This document shows, in pieces, positions 25,265 to 33,876 of a stretch of 64,000 bases of DNA. Source of the stretch: Levilactobacillus huananensis (lineage in GTDB: Bacteria; Bacillota; Bacilli; Lactobacillales; Lactobacillaceae); the NCBI RefSeq assembly GCF_003946145.1, contig NZ_RHOC01000002.1:1-64000 (forward strand). The letters are read 5' to 3'. Both the position numbers and the translations under genes were made by a program. The notes beneath the pieces are model-generated. The model was not told the origin of the DNA. It was given only the letters and a program-made list of their open reading frames with translations, and ran no database searches. Every line of letters starts with the position of its first letter. Within the stretch, counting starts at the first letter, position 1.

Positions 25265-26203
25265 ATGCATTTGAGTAAACATGAGCGTCGAGATTATCTA
25301 GTAGGGTTTGCTTTCGTGTTGGCAATGGTTGGCGTGGCGACCTGGTTAAATGACGCCGAAATCATTCTCCCCGAGATTGCTGCACTGACTACGGGAACGT
25401 GGATTTACCGTAAGAGCGATTGGGTTAGCCAACCCTTGAAAATATTCTTGGCGCCATCGGGGACGGCTGTGATTGGGTTTATTGTGAATCAGTTGCCGAT
25501 TAACTATCCCGAGAAGATCCTGTTAACCTTACTGTTTGTGCTGATTCTACTGAAAAGCTTACGGTCGGTTTTGGCCCCCTCATTTGCGACAGGGCTGTTG
25601 CCGATCATCGTTAATGCCACGCATCTGTCCTTTATCGTGGCGATCTTTGCCTTCACGCTGGTCTTAATGGCGGGGGTCTTACTCGCTGGCTTACAGAAAG
25701 GCCAGGCCACGCCGGAACCCATCCGACTGAAACACATGGTGCTATTTGCCATTGCTGCGGTGATTTGGGTCGCGGCTGTATGGCTGTCTGGGCATCCCCA
25801 GATGGCTGGTATTCCACCAGTCTTCGTGGTCTTCTTCGAAGTGATTCAGAAGCCCAAGTACGCGGGGAAAATGGCTGTCAAGCAGATTATTGCGCTCAGT
25901 GGGGCTGCGACGATTGGGGTCGTGGTGCATGTGCTGATTGCCTCAGGGTTACTGACGACATTGATTAGCCTCCCCCTGGTCTTCTTGCTTCTGCAACTCT
26001 TGCGGGTCAAGTTGCCAGCGGCCTATGCTTTTCCGTTACTAGCTTTGGTTTTACCGGCCGGCATGTTCCGTACGCTGCCACTTGCAGCGTTGTTGGCTTC
26101 TTGCCTGTTGCTGGGGATGGCCTATGGTTACAAGCGCCTAGCACCAGTCGTGAGTGGTTTCTTCGTGAATCGGCGTCAGGTGACACCTGATCAAGAAAAT
26201 TGA
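25265..26203 (+). CDS. Polytopic membrane protein, HPP-like
   Basis: 312 residues with about 10 predicted membrane helices and few charged loops. The segment LAPSGTAVIGFIV near residue 65 and the later LSGAATIGVVVHV near 220 look like a repeat of one membrane module, and the first resembles HPP-family membrane proteins. The charged N-terminus (HLSKHERRDY) is cytoplasmic. AGGAGG lies 13 nt before the ATG, a little far. Function unknown; a transport role is a guess only. Confidence 0.7.
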   Translation: MHLSKHERRDYLVGFAFVLAMVGVATWLNDAEIILPEIAALTTGTWIYRKSDWVSQPLKIFLAPSGTAVIGFIVNQLPINYPEKILLTLLFVLILLKSLRSVLAPSFATGLLPIIVNATHLSFIVAIFAFTLVLMAGVLLAGLQKGQATPEPIRLKHMVLFAIAAVIWVAAVWLSGHPQMAGIPPVFVVFFEVIQKPKYAGKMAVKQIIALSGAATIGVVVHVLIASGLLTTLISLPLVFLLLQLLRVKLPAAYAFPLLALVLPAGMFRTLPLAALLASCLLLGMAYGYKRLAPVVSGFFVNRRQVTPDQEN

Positions 26204-26212
26204 GATTAACCT

Positions 26213-26262
26213 AAAGGCGACCGTTCACCAGGAGAACTATCCTGGCGAACGGTCGCCTTTTT
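26213..26262. terminator. Bidirectional terminator
   Basis: An AAGGCGACCGTTC/GAACGGTCGCCTT stem with inner CCAGGA/TCCTGG and T-run lies between convergent genes. Confidence 0.85.
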
Positions 26263-26267
26263 AGAAT

Positions 26268-27185
26268 TTATAAACTTCCTAAAGCAAATACCAAGGGGAT
26301 CGTCACAAGACTGCAGATAGTCGAGACGCTCATTAACGTTACGGCTGGCGTCGTATCACCATGGGCTTGAAGGGTGAACAACACCACGTTACCAGCGACC
26401 GGACAAGCCGCCATAAGAATTGTGGTGTAGAACGGAATTCCCGTGACACCCAATAGTCGTAACAGCAGAATATCGATGATTGGAAATAGCAGGTTACGGC
26501 AGGCCAGGGCCCACAATAATCGGTAGTTCAAAGCCTGTCGATTCAGCCGAACCACCGCCAAACTGTTACCGATGACGATCATGGAGAGTGGGGTGTTAAT
26601 TGAGCTGATCGCCGTGACGGTTTGATTTAACAGGCTAGGCAAATGGAATGGGCTCACGAAGAGCAATAGGCCCAGGGCAATTGCAATGATGTTCGGATTC
26701 AACAGGATCATGCGCCAATTACGATCACCGGAGTGGGCTCGAAAGAGAGCAATACCGTGTGTCCAACAGAAGAGATTGAAGCCAGCTAATGAGGCCACTG
26801 CAAAGAAGACGCCATTATTTCCAAAAAGGGCACTGGCTAGGGGAATCCCCATGAAGCCAGCGTTAGAATAGACGGCACCGAACCGCATGATACGTTGGAG
26901 ATTGAGATCTTGGACTGACCGAAAGGCGATTTGAGTGATGAGCACCATCGCCAGGTAAGTGAGGATGATTCCGAGCATGACGAGGCCAAGGCTCCGCAGC
27001 CGGGGTGCCGAAAAGTGTTGCTCGAAGGCTTTGATAATCAGACAAGGTGATACCACATAGAGTAAGATATTGGTGAGGTCACTGGCTGTTTGACCACGCA
27101 TGAACCCCAACTTGTTGATCAGCAGACCCACGGCCATTAAGAGAAACATGAGGATAATTTGATTGGTTAATTGTGCGATAGCCAC
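26268..27185 (-). CDS. AEC-family transporter (auxin efflux carrier type)
   Basis: 305-residue, 10-helix membrane protein. SNAGFMGIPLA near residue 110 with its conserved Asn-Pro arrangement and the two five-helix halves are AEC landmarks. Bacterial members include malate or other organic-acid permeases (MleP/MdcF); the substrate here is unknown. GTG start at 27185 follows AAAGGAAG. It is monocistronic. Confidence 0.85.
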   Translation of the reverse strand: MAIAQLTNQIILMFLLMAVGLLINKLGFMRGQTASDLTNILLYVVSPCLIIKAFEQHFSAPRLRSLGLVMLGIILTYLAMVLITQIAFRSVQDLNLQRIMRFGAVYSNAGFMGIPLASALFGNNGVFFAVASLAGFNLFCWTHGIALFRAHSGDRNWRMILLNPNIIAIALGLLLFVSPFHLPSLLNQTVTAISSINTPLSMIVIGNSLAVVRLNRQALNYRLLWALACRNLLFPIIDILLLRLLGVTGIPFYTTILMAACPVAGNVVLFTLQAHGDTTPAVTLMSVSTICSLVTIPLVFALGSL

Positions 27186-27382
27186 GACGCGGCTTCCTTT
27201 CTAAATGAGCATACCGTTTATTATGGTCGTGACGTGGGGAGCCTGTCAACGGCAAAGATGGCCGCGATTAACTGTGTCCATGGTTTGCGGGTATGACGAC
27301 CTAAGTCTTTGTTTACTAGAGATGGCATTGGCCAAAACCTGTTTACGAAAAGTTTTCATCAAGTATAGACTCATGGCACACG

Positions 27383-27418
27383 AAAACAGCCGTTGGGGTT
27401 ATCCCCAACGGCTGTTTG
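27383..27418. terminator. Terminator of the CorC-type gene
   Basis: A 14-bp AACAGCCGTTGGGG/CCCCAACGGCTGTT stem lies just behind the leftward gene ending at 27430; on the minus strand it runs into TTTTCG. Confidence 0.75.
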
Positions 27419-27429
27419 GCATTAATTCT

Positions 27430-28800
27430 TTACTTGTCTGACTCATCATCGTCCGACTCATCCGGATTAACAACTGGTAGTTGCGGCTTAACCGTGACTT
27501 CGAACCAGTTAATGAAGGAGTTTTCGTAGTCCAAGACCTTCAGATCGAAGTTCTGGAGGTGAACGACGTCGTTCACTTTGACATCTGGGTAATTGTCGAT
27601 GATATAACCGGCCATCGTCACAATTTCCGTTGTCTCAAAGCCCTTGATATCGGTGTTGAAGTATCGTTCAAAGTCGTAAGTGGTCATCTTTCCGTTAACC
27701 TGGAAGGTGCCATTTGGTTGTTTGAAGATGTACTGGTCATTGGCATCGTCGATTTCATCACGAACGGTTCCAAACAACTCTTCGTAGATATCCTTGTCGG
27801 TAATAATGCCGGAGGTTCCCCCGTATTCATCGACAACGACCACGATTGGCGTCCGTTTCTTAATCATCTGCTGGAGAACTTCTGTAATTGGTGTTGTTTC
27901 CGGCGTCGTGGAAATGTCTCGGATCAGCTTATCGACTCTGACCTTAGGATCCACCTGTTGTTGGCGAATCAGATCATAGTTATAGACGTAACCCAGGATC
28001 TTATCCTTATCACCATCTGCAACGACGGGTAAGCGGCTAAAACGTTCTTGAAGATAAACGTTAAGGGCACTCTTAACCGTCGACGTAATGTCAATCACGA
28101 TTAATTGCGTCCGGTCGATCATGATATCCTTGGCAACCTTATCATTGAGTTCAAAGGCCCGTTGCATGTAAACCAGGTCATTCTTTTCGAGTTCCCCACC
28201 TTCCACGGCACTCCGTGAAAGGTTCAAAATTTCAGCTTGAGAGAAGACTTCGTCACTTTCATTGGCAACCTTCAAGCCCATCAGTTTGACTACGCCAGAC
28301 GCACTGGAATTTAGCAACCAAACGAAGGGGTAGAAGATCACGTGACAGTAGTGTAAGGGCGTGACGACGAGCATCAGAACCCGCATTGGCATATCAATGG
28401 AAATGTTCTTTGGCACAATTTCGGTAAAGACCACTTCTAGGTAGGTTAACAGGAGTACCCCGATGATCACACTGATCGTGTGCGCCGTGGCGCTGTTAAT
28501 GTGGGCCGGGGCAATCCCGGCGAGGAGAATGTCCACGAAGAACGTTTCCCCGATCCACCCTAAGATGATTCCGGCTAGGGAAACCCCAACCTGAGTTGTT
28601 GATAAATATTCATTTAAATTGGTGACCATTTTCAAAGCCCGATTAAGCTTCGTCGACGGTTTGTCTTGTGCCTCGATCTTTTCTTCGAGGGCACTAGGCC
28701 GCGTCTGAACTAAGGCAAACTCGCAGGCAACAAAGAAAGCTGCAAAGAGAAAAGTAATTAAAATAATAATTAAGTTCACAACTATCTGACCGCTATCCAC
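27430..28800 (-). CDS. CNNM/CorC-type hemolysin family protein
   Basis: 456 residues: a DUF21 (CNNM) domain with about four helices (residues 1-190), two CBS domains (about 200-335; DRTQLIVIDI and VVVDEYGGTSGIITDKDI), and a C-terminal CorC/HlyC domain (about 345-430). Members are Mg2+ or Co2+ efflux/transport proteins of the membrane (MpfA/CorC). It starts at GTG 28800 behind GAGGAA. With the M-box RNA, it is one of two magnesium-related hints in the window, but the two are not linked in position. Confidence 0.9.
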   Translation of the reverse strand: MDSGQIVVNLIIILITFLFAAFFVACEFALVQTRPSALEEKIEAQDKPSTKLNRALKMVTNLNEYLSTTQVGVSLAGIILGWIGETFFVDILLAGIAPAHINSATAHTISVIIGVLLLTYLEVVFTEIVPKNISIDMPMRVLMLVVTPLHYCHVIFYPFVWLLNSSASGVVKLMGLKVANESDEVFSQAEILNLSRSAVEGGELEKNDLVYMQRAFELNDKVAKDIMIDRTQLIVIDITSTVKSALNVYLQERFSRLPVVADGDKDKILGYVYNYDLIRQQQVDPKVRVDKLIRDISTTPETTPITEVLQQMIKKRTPIVVVVDEYGGTSGIITDKDIYEELFGTVRDEIDDANDQYIFKQPNGTFQVNGKMTTYDFERYFNTDIKGFETTEIVTMAGYIIDNYPDVKVNDVVHLQNFDLKVLDYENSFINWFEVTVKPQLPVVNPDESDDDESDK

Positions 28801-29015
28801 ACATCATTCCTCATTTCGTTATTTCTATCCCCTTATTATAGCGCGTCTCCGTGCCTTTTTATAGTAGGTGAATTGACCAAAATTGTACCTGTTTTTCACG
28901 CGCCTGGCAACCGAACAGCGTAAGAACACGTGATTACCATTTAGCAATGAGATACTTAACGTTTCCGGGAAAAAGGATTAGACTAAAAATAGTAACATCA
29001 AAGGAGATTTTGATT

Positions 29016-29384
29016 ATGGCAGATACACCAAAGGAAGACACGGAAAAAGAAGCTGTTCAAATTCCAACGGAAGACGTGGATAAGGCAGCTAAATTGTTGT
29101 TGGAACCGGGGTATGTGACGAAGCACGATCTACCAAAGATGAAAGATTTATCTTGGGCAACCGCACTTTCAGAAGCCGTTACAGCGCATTTCTTGAACGA
29201 TGACGACGAGCATGACCCATACGTCTACTTCGAACAATTCGATTTTGCTGGTGGGGACATCGATTCCATTATCTTTAATATGGACATTATTCCAACTCGT
29301 GAAGCTGCATTGAAGGATTTGGCGAATGTTTTAGGCGAAAAGATTGTTAAGCCTAAGCCAGTTGAAGATCAAGAAACTTACTAA
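29016..29384 (+). CDS. Small acidic hypothetical protein
   Basis: 122 residues from ATG 29016, which follows AAAGGAG; the longer frame to 28947 reads through the leader. The chain is strongly acidic (NDDDEHDPYVYFEQFDF in the middle), soluble and without signal peptide. I do not recognise the family. It is monocistronic, with a terminator behind. Confidence 0.72.
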   Translation: MADTPKEDTEKEAVQIPTEDVDKAAKLLLEPGYVTKHDLPKMKDLSWATALSEAVTAHFLNDDDEHDPYVYFEQFDFAGGDIDSIIFNMDIIPTREAALKDLANVLGEKIVKPKPVEDQETY

Positions 29385-29401
29385 AATTGTTAGTGAATTT
29401 A

Positions 29402-29436
29402 GAGGCACTCGGACTTGTTCCGGGTGCCTCTTTTTA
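29402..29436 (+). terminator. Terminator
   Basis: A GAGGCACTCGGA/TCCGGGTGCCTC stem is followed by TTTTTA. Confidence 0.85.
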
Positions 29437-29919
29437 TGTTGCTGGGTAATTTGTTAGAATTAATCGCTTGTGGTGGTAATGCTTCAGTTCTGTGGGCTTT
29501 TAAAGTCGCTTATCGTGTCTAGGATTACATACGCGCAGACAAAAATTTTCCACGAAGGTTCGGTGTGAAGCGTCAAGCACCACGTTGTTAGCCGCTTTTT
29601 CGTGAAATTGATGCCGATAGACCACCATTTTCCGTGTTCATTTCTTAAACCTGCGAAAAATTTTAGCGAAGTGTCGCTAGTGTGAGTGAAGAATTCGAGA
29701 TCGCGTTTGGGTTGTGAAGTTAGCGCGATCAAGTTGGCGTAAAGTGGTGTGATTCGGCCTTTTGACGGGGAAATCCTTGTGATATAATCATTTTGAGCAC
29801 GCTATTGGGTGCTATACATAGTTTTTGAGACCAATTAACTGCTGAGGTAGCATCATTTTCAGTGGTGAAATTTTGATAAGATGACCGATCATCTGGCCTA
29901 TATATTAGGAGGAATGAAC
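29437..29919. other. Intergenic region before the PKFG/AAA+ unit
   Basis: About 480 bp. A frame of 82 codons on the minus strand (29484-29732) has no ribosome site or family and I do not accept it. Small hairpins are present (AGCGA/TCGCT near 29666; GATCGCG/CGCGATC about 29699-29730). The right end holds the promoter of the next operon. Confidence 0.5.
29760..29788 (+). promoter_or_regulatory. Promoter of the PKFG/AAA+ operon
   Basis: A perfect -10 TATAAT (29783-29788) has a TGn extension (TGATATAAT). TTGACG lies 15 bp upstream, or TTTTGA at 17 bp. The leader is about 125 nt. Confidence 0.65.
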
Positions 29920-30513
29920 ATGGATAATGGAAACAAGCCTAAGTTTGGGGTCGATAGTACACCAGCCGAACAAGAGCAGCAACCGACTGAAGTTCAGCCA
30001 GAGGCTAGTGAAGCCCCTAAGTTCGGAACGCAGGCATCAGCTCCAGAAGAACAGCCGAAGGCCAAGTCGGCCCCTAAATTTGGGACTCAGGCCGCGGAGT
30101 CGCCGACCGAAACTCAATCGAATTTTATTCAACGGATTTACGCCTTACAACCCACGAAGTTTTGGGTTAAGCAGTATATTTTCTCGATTATTGCGTGTGT
30201 CTTCATCTGGGATTCGTCACTCAATGTGCCGTTAGAGCCACTGTGGCTATTGCTGAACCTGGTGCTGTACCCGGTTGCGACGACGATTATGCTTGAAGCC
30301 GATAATGCGATTGAAAACTTCCCAAGCAGCTTGCGGAACGTCACCTTCTTTCTCCTAGGGGACTTTAAGCGTCTCGGTTGGGGGGGCATTATGGCACCCG
30401 TTGTGTGGTTAAGCCAAGTGGTGCTCTTCTTCGTCCGTTGGGGCCTGGGATTTATTCTGGGAACTATTGGGTTAATTTACATGAACAGTCAAGCGAAGAA
30501 GATGCACATTTAA
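29920..30513 (+). CDS. PKFG-repeat membrane protein
   Basis: 197 residues from ATG 29920 (AGGAGG 7 nt upstream; an ATG at 29914 is too close). The N-terminal third is disordered, rich in Pro, Glu and Gln, and carries three PKFG motifs at residues 7-10, 33-36 and 52-55, the last two inside AAPKFGTQA-like repeats. The C-terminal part has two to four membrane helices (about 85-125 and 150-185). No family recognised. It is co-transcribed with the AAA+ gene 26 bp downstream; the repeats may be a docking site for that ATPase (inference). Confidence 0.78.
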   Translation: MDNGNKPKFGVDSTPAEQEQQPTEVQPEASEAPKFGTQASAPEEQPKAKSAPKFGTQAAESPTETQSNFIQRIYALQPTKFWVKQYIFSIIACVFIWDSSLNVPLEPLWLLLNLVLYPVATTIMLEADNAIENFPSSLRNVTFFLLGDFKRLGWGGIMAPVVWLSQVVLFFVRWGLGFILGTIGLIYMNSQAKKMHI

Positions 30514-30538
30514 GTTGGTCGCGTAAGGAGATGGCGAG

Positions 30539-33049
30539 TTGAAGAAAGCAATTTCAGTTGGAAAAGGCTTTGGGAAAAAGGCCTTTGATGAAGGCATTAA
30601 GGCGTCTCACGTCGGGGATGTTGTGGTTATCGACCCGGGAACTTACGTCTTTCCAAACGGGTTTAACGTGGGTAATTTACGCTTACGTGGGAACGGTCAA
30701 CAACCCGGAGATGTGGTGATTAACTCTCACTTCTCTCTGAAGGAAAATGGCTATTTTGAAGTTGAAAATCTGACAATCCAGGAATCAGAACATAATATTA
30801 TTTCTAATAAGAGGAATGGGACGGTCATTTTGAATCGCACCATCCTCGACAGTCGGACGGAAGAAACTTACCCTGCTCTGTGGACTGAGGGTGGCAATGT
30901 TACGCTGACCAACTCGGAGATTCGCCAAGCTAATGGGGAAGGCCTCTACTGTTTAAACGGGGCGAATATTCTCCTCAGTAAGTCTGTTATCAATGGCGTT
31001 TGGGCCAAGGATGGTTCAGTTGTTGATGTGCAGACCACACAGATTCTGCGGGACTTAGGTGGCGTCGACAATTCCCAGTATAAGGGGAGTGACGTTTACT
31101 TTAGTGGCCCCGCTGGCGAGGATAACATGATTACCTTGCGTTCGGGATCACAGTTCGTGGTGGATGCTTTGAATTTTGATTGTCCGCAAACGACGGCCTC
31201 ATTGACGCATGCACTTTTGAAAGCGGGTAGTAGTAACCTGAGTGATCAGATTCGGCTCACAGTCTCGATGGATGAACAGTCCTCAGCCGAAGTGGAAGGC
31301 GCGGAGGTTCGTCTGGTGGGAGTCAGCAGCACCCCTACAGAACCAGAACCGAAACCGGAAAAGAAGCCAGCACCAGTGGCTGAAACCCAGGAACCAGAGG
31401 AAAAGGTTGCGGAAATCGAAGCTGAACCAGAAGAATCAGCGCTAGATGAACTTAACGCGATGATCGGGTTAGACAAAGTTAAAGAAGCGGTGACCCAGTT
31501 CATTCGGCTCGCGGTCTTCAATCAGAAGCGTAAGGAACAGGGGCTTAAGGGCGTGGCACAGTCTTACCACTCTCTGTATTTAGGAAATCCTGGGACTGGG
31601 AAGACCACGGTGGCGCGGCTAGTCGGTAAGATTATGTTTGAAGAAGGCATTTTGCCTAAGGATAACTACGTTGAGGTTTCTCGCCAAGATCTGGTCTCCC
31701 AAAACGTTGGGGGCACGGCCATTCAGACTAAAAAAATTCTGGAAAAAGCGCTTGGTGGGGTGCTTTTTATCGATGAAGCCTACACGCTGTATCAGGATGG
31801 CGGCTCGGTGAACTGGGGCCAAGAAGCGGTCGATACTATTCTGAAGTTTATGGAAGATCACCGTGACGACCTGATGATCATTTTTGCCGGGTACACCAAG
31901 GAAATGAAGGACTTCATGCACATGAATCCGGGCTTAATTTCGCGGGCACCGAACATCTTTGATTTCCAGGATTACACTGGAACGGAAGTGGTTGAGATCG
32001 GGATGAAACTGCTGGATGACCAGCAGTTTACCTTTAATCGCGATCTTTACGCCACGACCATCGAAGATGCCTACAAGATGAATATTGAAAATAGTAACGG
32101 ACGCTGGGTCCGGAACTTTAACGAAAAATTGGTCCGGATCGTCGCCAATAACTGTATCGAGGATCCAGACCGTGATGTGACGGCTATCTTAGATAGCGAT
32201 CTGAACGAGATTGTCGGTGGCGACGAACAAGAAAAGGAAGCCAAGGTTCAGGCACTTTTGACGCAGATCGATCAGTTGGTTGGATTGGATGAGGTCAAAG
32301 ATTTCGTTCACAAGCTGGTGGACCGAGTCGCTGGTGACCGGAAGTTAAAGGGCGCCTTGCCGGAAGACCAGAAGCCCACTTACCACATGGTCTTTGCTGG
32401 GAATCCCGGGACGGGTAAGACGACCGTTGCGCGGATCCTTGCACAACTCTTCTATAATCTTGGCATTCTAGAAAAGAAGACGGTCATGGAAGTTGGACGG
32501 CCTGACCTGGTTGGCCAGTACATCGGTCAGACGGAGCAGAAGACCGCGAACGCCGTACGAGACGCCATGGGTGGTGTGCTCTTCGTCGATGAGGCCTATC
32601 AGTTAACAGCGAGTGGTAACGGGAGCAATGACTTTGGGAAACAAGCCGTCGAAGCGTTGATCACGCAACTGGAAAACAACCGTGATAAGTTCATCGCTAT
32701 CTTCGCTGGGTATACCGACCAGATGGATGAATTCTTGGGGGCTAACCCCGGATTGCGGTCACGGATTCCGCTGACTCTGAATTTCGCCGACTACACGCCG
32801 GATGAGATTGGGGAGATTGTTTGTCGGACGTTGCGCAAAAAGTGGCACGTCAATGAATCACTCTTACGGCACCTGGTGGCGAACAAGTATGCCAGTTTAC
32901 CAGCCGAAGAAAAGTCTAACGGTCGTTGGGCTCGGAACTTTACAGATAAACTCATTCAAAATGATAAAAATTGGTTAGTCGCTAACCTGGAAACTGTGGA
33001 AGATGTCACGGCCATTCCAGACGATGTCGTGATCGAAACGGCACGTTAA
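30539..33049 (+). CDS. Beta-helix/tandem AAA+ ATPase (CbxX/SpoVK-like)
   Basis: 836 residues. Residues about 1-255 look like a right-handed parallel beta-helix of short repeated strands (GTVILNRTILDS, GNVTLTNSEIRQ, GANILLSKSVING). A Pro/Glu-rich linker (about 265-300) follows, then two CbxX/CfqX-type AAA+ domains: Walker A GNPGTGKTT near 349 and 621, Walker B FIDEA and FVDEA near 411 and 684. Relatives of these AAA+ domains are CbbX, SpoVK and the type VII secretion protein EccA; they remodel partner proteins. There is no signal peptide, so the beta-helix is cytosolic. TTG start at 30539, with AAGGAG 8 nt before it. Confidence 0.85.
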   Translation: MKKAISVGKGFGKKAFDEGIKASHVGDVVVIDPGTYVFPNGFNVGNLRLRGNGQQPGDVVINSHFSLKENGYFEVENLTIQESEHNIISNKRNGTVILNRTILDSRTEETYPALWTEGGNVTLTNSEIRQANGEGLYCLNGANILLSKSVINGVWAKDGSVVDVQTTQILRDLGGVDNSQYKGSDVYFSGPAGEDNMITLRSGSQFVVDALNFDCPQTTASLTHALLKAGSSNLSDQIRLTVSMDEQSSAEVEGAEVRLVGVSSTPTEPEPKPEKKPAPVAETQEPEEKVAEIEAEPEESALDELNAMIGLDKVKEAVTQFIRLAVFNQKRKEQGLKGVAQSYHSLYLGNPGTGKTTVARLVGKIMFEEGILPKDNYVEVSRQDLVSQNVGGTAIQTKKILEKALGGVLFIDEAYTLYQDGGSVNWGQEAVDTILKFMEDHRDDLMIIFAGYTKEMKDFMHMNPGLISRAPNIFDFQDYTGTEVVEIGMKLLDDQQFTFNRDLYATTIEDAYKMNIENSNGRWVRNFNEKLVRIVANNCIEDPDRDVTAILDSDLNEIVGGDEQEKEAKVQALLTQIDQLVGLDEVKDFVHKLVDRVAGDRKLKGALPEDQKPTYHMVFAGNPGTGKTTVARILAQLFYNLGILEKKTVMEVGRPDLVGQYIGQTEQKTANAVRDAMGGVLFVDEAYQLTASGNGSNDFGKQAVEALITQLENNRDKFIAIFAGYTDQMDEFLGANPGLRSRIPLTLNFADYTPDEIGEIVCRTLRKKWHVNESLLRHLVANKYASLPAEEKSNGRWARNFTDKLIQNDKNWLVANLETVEDVTAIPDDVVIETAR

Positions 33050-33061
33050 TTTAGTGAGTCG

Positions 33062-33100
33062 AAAAGGTAAGCAATTCGTGATGAATTGCTTACCTTTTTT
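33062..33100 (+). terminator. Terminator of the PKFG/AAA+ operon
   Basis: A GGTAAGCAATTC/GAATTGCTTACC stem is followed by TTTTTT. Confidence 0.85.
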
Positions 33101-33192
33101 GACCTTTAGATAAAATAATTGAAAATGGCAGGGAAATGATCTAGGATATGAACCCTAATAGTTCAGTATTTTCAGTTGTTAAGCACTATAAA

Positions 33193-33219
33193 TTAGCACT
33201 CTAACGACATGAGTGCTAA
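33193..33219. promoter_or_regulatory. CIRCE element (HrcA operator)
   Basis: TTAGCACTC-N9-GAGTGCTAA is an exact CIRCE inverted repeat. It lies about 75 bp before hsp20 and directly behind a TATAAA. HrcA should repress the gene until heat shock. Confidence 0.95.
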
Positions 33220-33293
33220 TTATTTGCATTTTTGACCAATACTGACTATTATAGAAAATGTAATCAAGTAAAGCAGAAAGGGGTTAATTGATT

Positions 33294-33719
33294 ATGGCTA
33301 ATGATGTAATGAACCGGAATTATGATTTCTTTGATCCAATGAACTTCTTCAATGAAGTGGGCAACTTAGGTCACGATATGTTTAGTGGTGATGCGGCTAT
33401 GAAGACCGATGTGGTCGAACACGACAAGGACTATGTGGTTACCGCTGAATTGCCAGGCTTCAAGAAGGATGACATTCACATTGACTATCGTGATGAAACC
33501 TTGCGGATTTCCGGTAAGTCAGACGTCAATGAATCCACTAAGGATGACGACGGCCGGATCTTACGGCAAGAACGCCACAGTCAGAACGTGGCACGTTCCT
33601 TCTATCTGCCAAACATCGATTTGAAGCAGGTCAAGGCTGGCTTTAAGGACGGTGTCTTGACACTGACCTTGCCTAAGCAAGCGGAAGTTAATAATAATCA
33701 CGAGATTAGTATTGATTAA
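33294..33719 (+). CDS. Small heat-shock protein, Hsp20/alpha-crystallin family
   Basis: 141-residue ATP-independent holdase. The alpha-crystallin domain spans about residues 35-130 (KDYVVTAELPGFKKDDI at its start; GVLTLTLPK is the conserved end motif), and a short C-terminal tail with an ISID ending follows. ATG 33294 follows AAAGGGG by 10 nt; a TTG two codons earlier is too close. A perfect CIRCE element precedes it, so it belongs to the HrcA regulon. Confidence 0.93.
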   Translation: MANDVMNRNYDFFDPMNFFNEVGNLGHDMFSGDAAMKTDVVEHDKDYVVTAELPGFKKDDIHIDYRDETLRISGKSDVNESTKDDDGRILRQERHSQNVARSFYLPNIDLKQVKAGFKDGVLTLTLPKQAEVNNNHEISID

Positions 33720-33793
33720 CAGAGAGTAGTCTTTAGTTTCGTGATTTCAGAAATGTGCGTGTGTTTCTTTTAAAAACCTTCAGGAAACAAAGG

Positions 33794-33845
33794 AATAAGG
33801 CGTCGGATCTCTATCATCAAGATAAGAGATCCGACGCCTTATTTT
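33794..33845. terminator. Bidirectional terminator
   Basis: An AATAAGGCGTCGGATCTCT arm pairs with its full complement ending in CGCCTTATT, followed by TTT. Convergent genes flank it. Confidence 0.85.
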
Positions 33846-33876
33846 CATTTAGTAGTGTTGATGGCTTAGTGTCTGA

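Noticed and set aside
27205-27441. 78-codon frame on the plus strand
   Set aside because: It lacks a ribosome site and runs through the terminator and the end of the CorC-type gene.
29484-29732. 82-codon frame on the minus strand
   Set aside because: No ribosome site, no family, and unusual composition for a protein; it lies in a control region.
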